Assembly (NCBI GenBank): GCA_900555915.1
Contig: USNC01000010.1
Span: 1 to 13,187 of the forward strand
From: an uncultured Porphyromonadaceae bacterium
GTDB taxonomy: Bacteria > Bacteroidota > Bacteroidia > Bacteroidales > Muribaculaceae
Length of the DNA: 13,187 nt
Direction: 5' to 3'
A program made the translations under genes and the position numbers. Numbering within the stretch: the first letter of the stretch is position 1; each line of letters opens with the position of its first letter. Below, one piece after another: positions 6,348 through 13,187 of the stretch. The notes under the pieces are model-generated. The model was not told the origin of the DNA. It ran no database searches and worked only from the letters and a program-made list of their open reading frames with translations.

Positions 6348-9300
6348 CATATGGACTCTCCGGAAGCATCGTCCGGAGATTTCCCGTTTCCGGGTGTCGG
6401 ATTCTTTCCTGTATCGGCCGGTGCCGGATCCTTGAACAGCCCGGAAAGATATTTTTCATTGAGCCGCTGCATCAGATCCCAGAACGTGGGCACGAACAGT
6501 GTGCCTATCAGCGCGTTCATAGCCATGCCGAACACCACGGCTGTGCCAAGTTCGATGCGGCTGTTGGCTCCCGCTCCGGTGGAGAACATCATCGGCATGA
6601 CGCCGAAGACGAAGGCCAGCGCTGTCATCATTATCGGGCGGAAACGGATAGTGCCGGCATCGTGTGCCGCTGTCTTTATAGGTTTCCCGGCTTTTCTGAA
6701 ATCCATGGCATATTCCACTATGAGGATGGCATTCTTTGCCGACATGCCGATCAGCAGAATAAGTCCGATCTGGGTGTATATGCTTATCGACTGGTTCATG
6801 CAGATGCAGCCGAACACGGTGCCGAGAATTGCGATGGGGGTTGCGAGTATCACGGCCACCGGGTCGGTCCAGCTTTCGTATTGGGCTGCCAGCACAAGAA
6901 TGGTCATTATGATGGCGAATATGAACACAAACGATATCGTGGTGCCAGACTGTGTCTCCTGGTAGGCCATGCCTGTCCAGGCGTAGGAGTAGTTCTTACC
7001 GAGTGTGTCTTTTACGAGTTGCTCCATGGCCTCGATACCTTCCGATGAGGAAACGCCCTTTGCCGGAGTCACGGTGACGGATGCCGACTCATACATGTTG
7101 TAGCGGTTGACGGATGCCTGCCCCATCACCGGCTCGATGGATGTGAAGGATGCGAACGGCACCATTTCTCCGTTCGAGTTGCGGACCGCGAGCCGCATCA
7201 CGTCCTCTATATTGTCGCGGGCACTGCGGTCGCCCTGCAGACGCACCTGATACACGCGGTCAAACTCCACGAAGTCGTTGACATAGTTGCCTCCCATGTA
7301 TCCGCTCAGGGTGGTGAAGATGTCGGAGAGTGCAAGACCGTAGCTTTTGGCCTTGTCGCGGTCTACCGACAACTGATACTGCGGCACCACACCCTGATAC
7401 ATGGTGGTGAGGGATTCAAACCGGGAATCTTTTTCCACCGCCTGCCTGAGCACTTCGATAGCCTTGAGCATCTCCTCCGGTCCGAGCGAGTTGATGTCAA
7501 GAAGATTCAGTTCAAGTCCCGATGAGAGTCCGAGCCCGGGTATTGCCGGCGGATTGACCGCAAACACTACCGCACCCTGGTATTTTTCTCCTATTCTCTC
7601 AACCTCGGCCATTATGTCGCCCACTTTCTCGTCGCGGCCCCGTTCCTTCCAGGGCTGGAGCATCACCATCACCGAACTGGCGTTGGATGCGGCTCCTCCT
7701 CCCATCATGGAGAATCCGGAGATTGTCATGACATCTTTCACTGCCGGAATCTTCTCTATTTCCGCTGCAAGACTGCGGGTTATCTTCTCGGTGCGTTCGA
7801 GGGAGGCGCCTGTGGGAAGTTGCACGGAAGTGATGAAGTATCCCATGTCTTCCGACGGTATATAGCTTGTAGGCCACTTCACGAATCCCCAGAACGCCAC
7901 GCCGGCCAGGATTATGAATACCGCCAGCGAGGCGACCGCGTGATCGAGCATAATGCCCACAATCCGGTTGTAGAGGCTCCCGGCTTTTGCCCATGCCGCG
8001 TTAAACCAACGATAGATGAAGAATTTTGATTCCTTGCGGGGGGTGAGGAAAAGGGCACATAGGGCAGGCGTCAGTGTCAGCGCGTTGAATCCGGAGAAGG
8101 CTGTCGACACCGCTATGGTGAGAGCGAACTGCTTGTAGAGTTGTCCTGTTATTCCGGAGACGAATGCGGTGGGGATGAACACGGAGAGCAGCACGAGCAC
8201 TTCGCCAACCACCGGCCCCGTCAGTTCCTTCATCGCCTTCTCGGCTGCCTGATGCCGGGTCATAGTTCCGCTGTCGACAAGTCTGGAGCAGTCTTCCACC
8301 ACCACTATGGCGTCGTCGACCACAATGGCTATGGCGAGCACAAGACCGAAAAGTGACAGAGTGTTGAGCGTGAACCCCATGATTTTCATCACGGCGAATG
8401 TGGCGATAAGCGAAACAGGAATGGTGATCATCGGAATCACCACCGCCCGCCAGTTCTGGAGGAATATCAGGATCACGGCCATCACGATAAGGGTTGTGAT
8501 GAGAAACGTCACAAAAAGGTCGTCGACCGATTCCTTCACATAGTCCGTGGCATTCATTATTATTGAGAAATGCACCCCGTCAGGCAGATATTCAGAAAGA
8601 CGGTCGAGTTCGTCGATACATCCTTTCGCCACATGGAGTGCGTTGGCTCCGGGCAGTTGGTTGATGCCGATGGCGCAGCCGGGACTTCCGTTGATGGTGG
8701 AACTGTTGGAATAACTGTCTGATCCGAGGTCTATTTTTGCCACATCCTTCAGTCTCAGCATTCCGGTGCCGTCGGTGCGGATGACGATGTCGCCGAATTC
8801 CTCTGGCGATGAAAGCCTCCCTTTGCTGACGAGCGTGTACTCGAAAGCGGAGTTGCCGTCGAGCGGTGGCTGGCCTACTGCACCCGCGCTCACCTCGATG
8901 TTCTGCGAGCGTATGGCCGAGGATATGTCGGCAGGTGTCAGATTCCTGATGCGGAGAGCTTCGGGATCGAGCCATATCCTCATGCTGTAGTCGCCGCCGC
9001 CGAATGCCTGCACTCCGCCCACACCGTCTACGCGGCTGAGCGGATTTACAAGATTCAGCTGGGCGTAGTTGGTGAGATAGAGCGCGTCGTAGCGTTGCGG
9101 GTCGTCGGCGAGCAGAGCCACAAACATGATCTGGTCGCTCGCCTCCTTGTTGACGCTGACGCCCTGCTGTGCCACTTCCGACGGAAGCGTGGCGCTTATC
9201 AGGGAGATGCGGTTCTGTACTTCTACGGCTGCCTGATCAAGGTCGGTGCCGTTTTTAAAGGTGATCGTCAGTGAATAGCTGCCGTCGGAGCCGGAGTTGC

Positions 9301-9541
9301 TGCTCATATAGAGCATACCCTCAACTCCGTTGACCTGCTGCTCGATAGGGACGCCTACGGTCTGGGCTACAGTGTTGGCGGAAGCGCCCGGATATGAGGC
9401 GTTGACCATCACCGTGGGGGGAGTGATGTCGGGGTATTGTGCTACCGGAAGGGTGAAGTAGCACATGGCTCCGGCAAGCACCATCAGCACGGCTATGACG
9501 GTAGCGAAAATCGGGCGGTCTATGAAGAATTTGGAGAACAT
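6347..9541 (-). CDS. RND multidrug efflux pump, inner-membrane transporter (AcrB/MexB/MexF family)
   Basis: This is the proton-driven inner-membrane subunit of a tripartite exporter of the HAE-1 family. It is 1064 residues, a normal length. The N-terminus MFSKFFIDRPIFATVIAVL and the segment LPVAQYPDITPPTV are hallmarks. Proton-relay residues are in place: Asp409-Asp410 in TM4 (AIVVDDAIVVVED), Lys936 in TM10 (GMSAKNAILIVEYAMDFR), then Arg966 and Thr973, equivalent to AcrB Asp407/408, Lys940, Arg971 and Thr978. Two large periplasmic loops flank the central TM region. The last 25 or so residues are a Pro/Gly/Asp-rich tail beyond the usual end. It starts 6 bases after the adaptor gene's stop and is the last gene of the operon. 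Substrates cannot be read from sequence; drugs, bile salts or other toxins are typical for the family. Confidence 0.97.
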   Translation of the reverse strand: MFSKFFIDRPIFATVIAVLMVLAGAMCYFTLPVAQYPDITPPTVMVNASYPGASANTVAQTVGVPIEQQVNGVEGMLYMSSNSGSDGSYSLTITFKNGTDLDQAAVEVQNRISLISATLPSEVAQQGVSVNKEASDQIMFVALLADDPQRYDALYLTNYAQLNLVNPLSRVDGVGGVQAFGGGDYSMRIWLDPEALRIRNLTPADISSAIRSQNIEVSAGAVGQPPLDGNSAFEYTLVSKGRLSSPEEFGDIVIRTDGTGMLRLKDVAKIDLGSDSYSNSSTINGSPGCAIGINQLPGANALHVAKGCIDELDRLSEYLPDGVHFSIIMNATDYVKESVDDLFVTFLITTLIVMAVILIFLQNWRAVVIPMITIPVSLIATFAVMKIMGFTLNTLSLFGLVLAIAIVVDDAIVVVEDCSRLVDSGTMTRHQAAEKAMKELTGPVVGEVLVLLSVFIPTAFVSGITGQLYKQFALTIAVSTAFSGFNALTLTPALCALFLTPRKESKFFIYRWFNAAWAKAGSLYNRIVGIMLDHAVASLAVFIILAGVAFWGFVKWPTSYIPSEDMGYFITSVQLPTGASLERTEKITRSLAAEIEKIPAVKDVMTISGFSMMGGGAASNASSVMVMLQPWKERGRDEKVGDIMAEVERIGEKYQGAVVFAVNPPAIPGLGLSSGLELNLLDINSLGPEEMLKAIEVLRQAVEKDSRFESLTTMYQGVVPQYQLSVDRDKAKSYGLALSDIFTTLSGYMGGNYVNDFVEFDRVYQVRLQGDRSARDNIEDVMRLAVRNSNGEMVPFASFTSIEPVMGQASVNRYNMYESASVTVTPAKGVSSSEGIEAMEQLVKDTLGKNYSYAWTGMAYQETQSGTTISFVFIFAIIMTILVLAAQYESWTDPVAVILATPIAILGTVFGCICMNQSISIYTQIGLILLIGMSAKNAILIVEYAMDFRKAGKPIKTAAHDAGTIRFRPIMMTALAFVFGVMPMMFSTGAGANSRIELGTAVVFGMAMNALIGTLFVPTFWDLMQRLNEKYLSGLFKDPAPADTGKNPTPGNGKSPDDASGESI

Positions 9542-9547
9542 GGCGTT

Positions 9548-10714
9548 TTATCTTTGTCCAGCCTTGGCCTTGGCGTTGCCAGGTTTGTCGGCTGATATTT
9601 GTTTAGGGTTGACTTTCATTCCGTTGCGTACGGTAAGAAGCGCTTCGGTCACGTATCTGTCGGTCGGTCTGAGACCCTCTTCCACCACACGCAGGGAGTC
9701 GCGGTAGATCTCTCCTGTCTTGATGGGGGTGTAGACCACCTTGTCGGAATCATTCACCACATAGACGTATTTGCCAAGCTGGTCGGTGCCGATCGAGGCA
9801 TCCTTGATTAGAATCGCCGACGGGTCGGAGCCGTAGGGGAGATTGATTGTGGCATACATACCGTCTTTCAGTTCGTTGTCGATATTCTGCACTGTCCCTT
9901 TCAGTGTCATGGTGCCCGTCTGAGAGTTGATGGTGGGCGATTCATAATATAGGTCGGCAGTGTAGGAATGTGGCAGCGGATGGGAGAACGACAGCGGTAT
10001 GTTGCGGTAGATCGCCTGGTTTTTCCCGCCGTTCTGTCCGATCATCTTTTCATACTGGGCATCCTCGATGTTGAAGTCGGCCACCATGTAGGAATTATCG
10101 TATATAGTGCATAGTTCCACCGGCGAACCTTCACCGTTGAGATAAGAACCCTTGTCGAGCGGGCTTGATGTGATATAGCCGGATATAGGAGCCGTGACAT
10201 TGCAGTATGACAGGTTGAGGTTGGCCTGGCTCAGCGCGGCCCGAGCGTTCTTTATCGCGGCGGCTGCCTGCTCCATCGTGGATTTAGCCTGAACCACCTC
10301 GATCTGGGCTACGGCATCGCTCTTCAGGGCTTCCTTAAGTGCCTCGTAGTTGCGCGATGCGTATTCGTATTGGCTTTCGGCTGTGGCGAGTGCGGCTGCT
10401 ACCTGGGCTGCAGCCTCCCGGTATTTGGCAGACTCGACAGTGAAGAGCACTTTCCCTTTTTCCACATATGAGCCGCTGTCGTAGTTTTTTGAAAGGATAA
10501 GTCCGTCGACACGCCCGACGACTGTAGCGCTTGAACCTGCATATAGCAGACCGGGATATGATTTGTGAAGCACTATCGAGTCAATTTCCGGAAGAGCGAC
10601 ATTCACCTCCGGGGCATCTGATTGCCCTCCGGTCTTGTCTTTGTGTCGGCAGGACACCGCGCCGACCAGCATGAGGCCCGCTGTCGCGGCAAGATAAATA
10701 GTAGTCTTTTTCAT
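9548..10714 (-). CDS. RND efflux periplasmic adaptor lipoprotein (AcrA/MexA/MexE family)
   Basis: This membrane-fusion protein bridges the pump and the outer-membrane channel. From ATG 10714 it has 388 residues, beginning MKKTTIYLA with the lipobox AVSC and Cys22 as the probable lipidation site. An ORF open from 10756 would add 14 residues before the signal peptide and overlap the upstream gene, so that start is not used. Domain order is as expected: the first beta-barrel/lipoyl half (ATVVGRVDGLILSKNYDSGSYVEKGKVLF), a long coiled-coil hairpin rich in Ala/Glu (about residues 90-165), the second lipoyl half (NLSYCNVTAPISGYI, SYLNGEGSPVELCTI), a beta-barrel, and a membrane-proximal part (VYVVNDSDKVVYTPIKTG). 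It lies 19 bases after the outer-membrane gene's stop and 6 bases before the pump. Confidence 0.95.
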   Translation of the reverse strand: MKKTTIYLAATAGLMLVGAVSCRHKDKTGGQSDAPEVNVALPEIDSIVLHKSYPGLLYAGSSATVVGRVDGLILSKNYDSGSYVEKGKVLFTVESAKYREAAAQVAAALATAESQYEYASRNYEALKEALKSDAVAQIEVVQAKSTMEQAAAAIKNARAALSQANLNLSYCNVTAPISGYITSSPLDKGSYLNGEGSPVELCTIYDNSYMVADFNIEDAQYEKMIGQNGGKNQAIYRNIPLSFSHPLPHSYTADLYYESPTINSQTGTMTLKGTVQNIDNELKDGMYATINLPYGSDPSAILIKDASIGTDQLGKYVYVVNDSDKVVYTPIKTGEIYRDSLRVVEEGLRPTDRYVTEALLTVRNGMKVNPKQISADKPGNAKAKAGQR

Positions 10715-10733
10715 AGCATTGGTTTCTAAAAGG

Positions 10734-12146
10734 TTATTCGGCATTCCATCCGCCACCCAAGGCCTGGTATAGGCTGACTACGGCTGAAAGCGCGTTTTTG
10801 CGGGCTGCTATCTGCGAGTCCTGATTTTCAAGATATCTTATCTGCGCGTCCACCACATTGCTGAAAGGGGTGAGCCCTTTCTTGTAGAGTTCCACGGCGA
10901 GGCTGAGCGACTCTTTGCTTTCCTCCACCGCGTTCGCCATGAGGTCGTAGGTGCTTATGGATGACTTGTAGGTGGTGGTGGCGTTCTGCACCTCGATCAC
11001 GGCGTTCATCACCGTGTAGTTGTAGGAGTAGACTGCAGCCTCGAGTTGCGAACGTGCTTCCGCCGTCTTGTAGTTTCTCGCCAGTCCGTCGAAAAGAGTC
11101 CAGTCGAGCGACGGGCGTATTTCCCAGTATAGGCTGTTTTTGCCGAAAAGGTTTGATGCGTCGTGCGCCTGGGTGGCTATGGAGCCGGTGATGGAGAGTG
11201 TGGGGAGAAATTCCTTCTTCGCCACACCGAGTTGCGCGGCGTTGCGCGCGAGAACCGCCTCCGCCTCTATGATGTCGGGGCGGCGGCGCAGCAGATCGGC
11301 CGGCACGCCGAGTTGCGCTCCGTATATGATCTGCATTTCTGCCGAAGTCGAACTGAGCCAGTCGTGGATGTCTGAAGGATATCGCGCGGTGAGCAGCGCA
11401 AGCGAGTTGATCGATGATTCTATCATGGCCTCGAGCGATGGAATCGAGGCTTTTGTGGTTGCCACTACAGTCTTTGACTGTGTCACCTCAAGTTTGCTTG
11501 CGATTCCCGCTTTGAACCTCGCCTCTACGATGGCGAGCACTTTCTCCTGCTCGGCAAGGTGGCTCTTCGCCACTTCAAGTTCGCGTTGTGCCGACCGGAG
11601 CGTGATATACGCTTTTGCCACGTTGGCGGCAAGCGATACCATCAGACCGTCGTATTCCGCGCGTGTGGCTTCGTAGGAAGCCTTGCTTACCTTAATGTTC
11701 TGGGTTATTTTTCCGAAAATGTCAATTTCCCATTGGGCGGAGGCTCCGAGCGAAAAATAGTCGTAGCCTGACGGTGGGGTCACCGCTTTTGAGGTGGCGC
11801 CTGAGTTTTGGCCTTTGGTCCATGAGGCGGAAAGGTCGATGGTGGGGAAATATGCGGATTTTGCGGCATCGAGGGTTTTTCTGGCCATCTCTATGCGTGA
11901 GACCGCGGCTCCTGCGTTGAAATTCTCGCGCTCGGCCATTGAGATAAGGGAGTCGAGGTTCCGGTCGCCGAAGGTTTTCCACCAGTCGTCTTCCGTAGGC
12001 AGTTTCTGAGAATATTGCGACACATACTCCCATGAGTCAGGCAAGGAGTCGCGAAGCCATCGGACGGGATTTTCAGTCGCGTAAGAGCAGACGGCGGTGG
12101 CCATGGCCGATATGAGGGTGAAAGTGGATTTCAATAGTGTTTTCAT
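10734..12146 (-). CDS. RND efflux outer-membrane factor (OprM/TolC-like, NodT family)
   Basis: This is the outer-membrane channel of the efflux system, trimeric in the family, forming a barrel and a periplasmic alpha-tunnel. It has 470 residues from ATG 12146, the normal size. A longer frame from 12167 adds seven residues ahead of a good signal peptide (MKTLLKS, then a hydrophobic core), so 12146 is preferred. The two-fold repeated outer-membrane efflux architecture is clear: WWKTFGDRNLDSLI, AYFPTIDLSASW, AQWEIDIFGKI, and in the second half LLRRRPDIIEAEAVLARNAA, EFLPTLSITGSI and WTLFDGLARNYKTAEA. A Cys occurs in the signal region (TAVCSYATEN), but Val precedes it, so signal peptidase I cleavage after SYA is more likely than lipidation. 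It is the first gene of the operon; the adaptor follows after 19 bases. Confidence 0.95.
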   Translation of the reverse strand: MKTLLKSTFTLISAMATAVCSYATENPVRWLRDSLPDSWEYVSQYSQKLPTEDDWWKTFGDRNLDSLISMAERENFNAGAAVSRIEMARKTLDAAKSAYFPTIDLSASWTKGQNSGATSKAVTPPSGYDYFSLGASAQWEIDIFGKITQNIKVSKASYEATRAEYDGLMVSLAANVAKAYITLRSAQRELEVAKSHLAEQEKVLAIVEARFKAGIASKLEVTQSKTVVATTKASIPSLEAMIESSINSLALLTARYPSDIHDWLSSTSAEMQIIYGAQLGVPADLLRRRPDIIEAEAVLARNAAQLGVAKKEFLPTLSITGSIATQAHDASNLFGKNSLYWEIRPSLDWTLFDGLARNYKTAEARSQLEAAVYSYNYTVMNAVIEVQNATTTYKSSISTYDLMANAVEESKESLSLAVELYKKGLTPFSNVVDAQIRYLENQDSQIAARKNALSAVVSLYQALGGGWNAE

Positions 12147-12412
12147 AGCGAAATCATAAAATAACATTTTAAGGCGGGTAAGATTGCATATCTATGTAAT
12201 GAAAACGATTGAGGGGAGTTATGGTTCAAAAACTGAATGCTGCGTGTGTTGAGGGTGTATTAAATAAAAGCCAATCATCTGTGTGATAAAAAAATGATTT
12301 GGCAAATTGTTTTTGGTAGACATGGCTCCTATGATTATGATTGCGTTTTTTTTGGAAAAGTGTTGTTCCATATCATAATTTTTGTTATCTTTGCGTCTGA
12401 AACAGGGAGATT
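12147..12412. promoter_or_regulatory. Divergent intergenic region with repeated ATGATT/AATCAT motifs
   Basis: This AT-rich 266-base region separates the efflux operon (-) from the asparaginase start (+). The hexamer ATGATT occurs at 12294-12299 and as a tandem pair at 12331-12342. Its complement AATCAT occurs at 12152-12157 and 12273-12278. CCAATCAT (12271-12278) and ATGATTTGG (12294-12302) form an imperfect inverted repeat. A T8 run lies at 12346-12353. I see no TAnnTTTG promoter facing the efflux operon, and no regulator gene is in the window. A role as an operator is only a guess. Confidence 0.35.
12363..12393 (+). promoter_or_regulatory. Bacteroidetes sigma-ABfr-type promoter for the asparaginase start
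   Basis: The -7 element TATCTTTG at 12386-12393 fits TAnnTTTG exactly. TTG at 12363-12365 gives the -33 element with 20 bases between. The ATG at 12413 follows 20 bases after the -7 element, a short leader. The promoter belongs to the asparaginase part; the TraG part downstream is not expected to be its natural partner. Confidence 0.75.
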
Positions 12413-12565
12413 ATGGCAGCGAAAAAACAGAAAATATTACTGATTTATACGGGAGGAACTATCGGAATGATAGAGAATCCTGATACTAAAGCATTGGAGC
12501 CTTTCGATTTCAATCATCTGCTCGACAATGTGCCAAAGATAAAGATGCTGGATTTCGACATCGAC
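12413..12565 (+). pseudogene. ansA: Type I L-asparaginase fragment (5' 51 codons only)
   Basis: This is the asparaginase part of the chimera. The start at ATG 12413 is supported by the promoter at 12363-12393 and by the family N-terminus (IYTGGTIGMIENP). Similarity stops at DFDID (codon 51, 12563-12565), where family members continue towards the DSSDM region. The local G+C by hand count is about 39%. In the true genome the gene is probably intact and continues elsewhere. Confidence 0.85.
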
Positions 12566-13187
12566 AATTTCTTGACTACTCTTCGCCAGTACTATTTCGG
12601 CGGTCGCTTCGACTTCTTGTTGAACTCAAAAGCGAACATTGATTTGCTTCATAAACGCTTTGTAGTCTTCGAGATAGATTCCATCAAGGACAACAAGGAA
12701 CTGTTCCCGGTGGTGACAATCATCATCATGGAGGCTTTCATCAACAAGATGCGTCGCCTCAAGGGAATCCGAAAAGTCCTTATCTGCGAGGAGGCTTGGA
12801 AAGCGTTGTCTTCTGCCAACATGGCTGAGTACATGAAGTATCTCTATAAGACCGTTCGTAAGTATTTCGGCGAAGCGGTGGTGGTGACGCAGGAGGTTGA
12901 CGATATTATCTCGTCGCCGATTGTGAAGGAAACCATCATCAACAACTCCGACTGCAAGATTCTTCTGGACCAGCGCAAGTATATGAATCGTTTCGACCAG
13001 ATACAGTCGCTGCTCGGCTTGACCGACAAGGAGAAAGCCCAGATACTCAGTATCAACCAGGCTAACAATCCTGCCCGACTCTACAAGGAGGTGTGGATAG
13101 GTCTCGGCGGCATCCAGTCGGCGGTCTACGCAACAGAGGTATCCGGTGAGGAATACTTCTGCTACACCACTGAAGAGACGGAGAAGG
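12413..13187 (+). CDS. Chimeric ORF: type I L-asparaginase N-terminus joined in frame to conjugative TraG, 3'-partial
   Basis: This open frame gives 258 codons and runs off the window. Residues 1-51 match the start of cytoplasmic type I L-asparaginase (AnsA-like, which hydrolyses L-asparagine to aspartate and ammonia): KILLIYTGGTIGMIENPDT, then the expected helix and DFDID. Only the first catalytic threonine region (TGGT) is present. The second active-site region and the rest of the enzyme, about 340-350 residues in the family, are absent. From about residue 52 the sequence becomes the C-terminal ATPase region of a Bacteroidales TraG (VirB4-like). The family would next be expected to read on towards a QFDPPIDSSDM-type segment; instead LRQYYFGGRFDFLLNS follows. 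The switch is abrupt and in frame. An assembly chimera is the likeliest explanation; a real deletion or recombination fusion is possible. The product cannot be an active asparaginase. Confidence 0.85.
   Translation, partial: MAAKKQKILLIYTGGTIGMIENPDTKALEPFDFNHLLDNVPKIKMLDFDIDNFLTTLRQYYFGGRFDFLLNSKANIDLLHKRFVVFEIDSIKDNKELFPVVTIIIMEAFINKMRRLKGIRKVLICEEAWKALSSANMAEYMKYLYKTVRKYFGEAVVVTQEVDDIISSPIVKETIINNSDCKILLDQRKYMNRFDQIQSLLGLTDKEKAQILSINQANNPARLYKEVWIGLGGIQSAVYATEVSGEEYFCYTTEETEK
12566..13187 (+). CDS. traG: TraG-family conjugative ATPase (VirB4-like), internal-to-C-terminal fragment
   Basis: TraG of Bacteroidales conjugative transposons is the VirB4-type ATPase that energises the type IV secretion channel for DNA transfer. 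The fragment shows family-typical blocks: LRQYYFGGRFDFLLNS, FVVFEIDSIKDNKELFPVV, the Walker B-like KVLICEEAWKAL, YLYKTVRKYFGEAVVVTQE, VDDIISSPIVKE, SDCKILLDQRKYMNRFDQIQ and WIGLGGIQSAVYATEVSGEEY. The Walker A region and the N-terminal half would lie upstream but are replaced by the asparaginase fragment. The frame is open to the window's last base, so the C-terminus is also missing. No other conjugation gene, integrase or attachment site is visible here. It marks a nearby or mis-joined integrative conjugative element. Confidence 0.9.

Noticed and set aside
6299..7048. Plus-strand ORF of 249 codons opposite the pump gene (and similar ones elsewhere in 6347-12146)
   Set aside because: It is antisense to strongly supported RND genes, with His/Cys/Arg-rich composition typical of shadow frames.
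12413..13187. A novel bifunctional asparaginase-ATPase system
   Set aside because: The asparaginase part lacks most of the enzyme and the TraG part lacks its Walker A half. A chimera is far simpler.

Overview
The window looks like a 13.2 kb contig from a gut-type member of the Bacteroidales. A Muribaculaceae- or Prevotella-like source is the best inference, but no marker gene fixes the family. The pointers are a BACON plus M64 peptidase, a Mfa-like fimbrillin lipoprotein, a dockerin-like/Big_2 surface protein with a short C-terminal tail, a Bacteroidales-type TraG, and two promoters of the Bacteroidetes form (TTG, 20 bases, TAnnTTTG). Both ends look unreliable. Bases 1-48 are Illumina Nextera i7 adapter, not genome. 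The last 0.6 kb (from about 12566) is conjugative-element TraG sequence joined in frame to the first 51 codons of an asparaginase gene, most likely an assembly chimera.

Layout, + strand, 49-3543: a secreted or surface cluster of three co-directional genes. These are a 5'-truncated M64 peptidase, a fimbrillin-like lipoprotein whose signal peptide is broken by a one-base frameshift, and a dockerin-like/Big_2 protein. A strong stem-loop at 3601-3642 ends this block and also serves the convergent gene. Minus strand, 3652-4620: an unrecognised exported protein with a good promoter of its own. Plus strand, 4714-6289: glycerate 2-kinase, followed closely by a small DUF486/DMT-type membrane protein.

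A second bidirectional stem-loop (6307-6347) separates that pair from a minus-strand tripartite RND efflux operon running from 12146 down to 6347. Its order is outer-membrane factor, periplasmic adaptor, inner-membrane pump. The 266-base intergenic region upstream (12147-12412) carries a clear + strand promoter for the asparaginase start and several copies of ATGATT/AATCAT.

The efflux proteins should form one drug or toxin exporter spanning both membranes. The 49-3543 genes would contribute to the cell surface. The kinase belongs to glycerate metabolism. No tRNA, rRNA, CRISPR array or intact mobile element is visible, and no gene-free stretch exceeds 300 bases. No convincing new system is present. 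The items most worth attention are the two end artefacts, the frameshifted fimbrillin and the unusual surface proteins.
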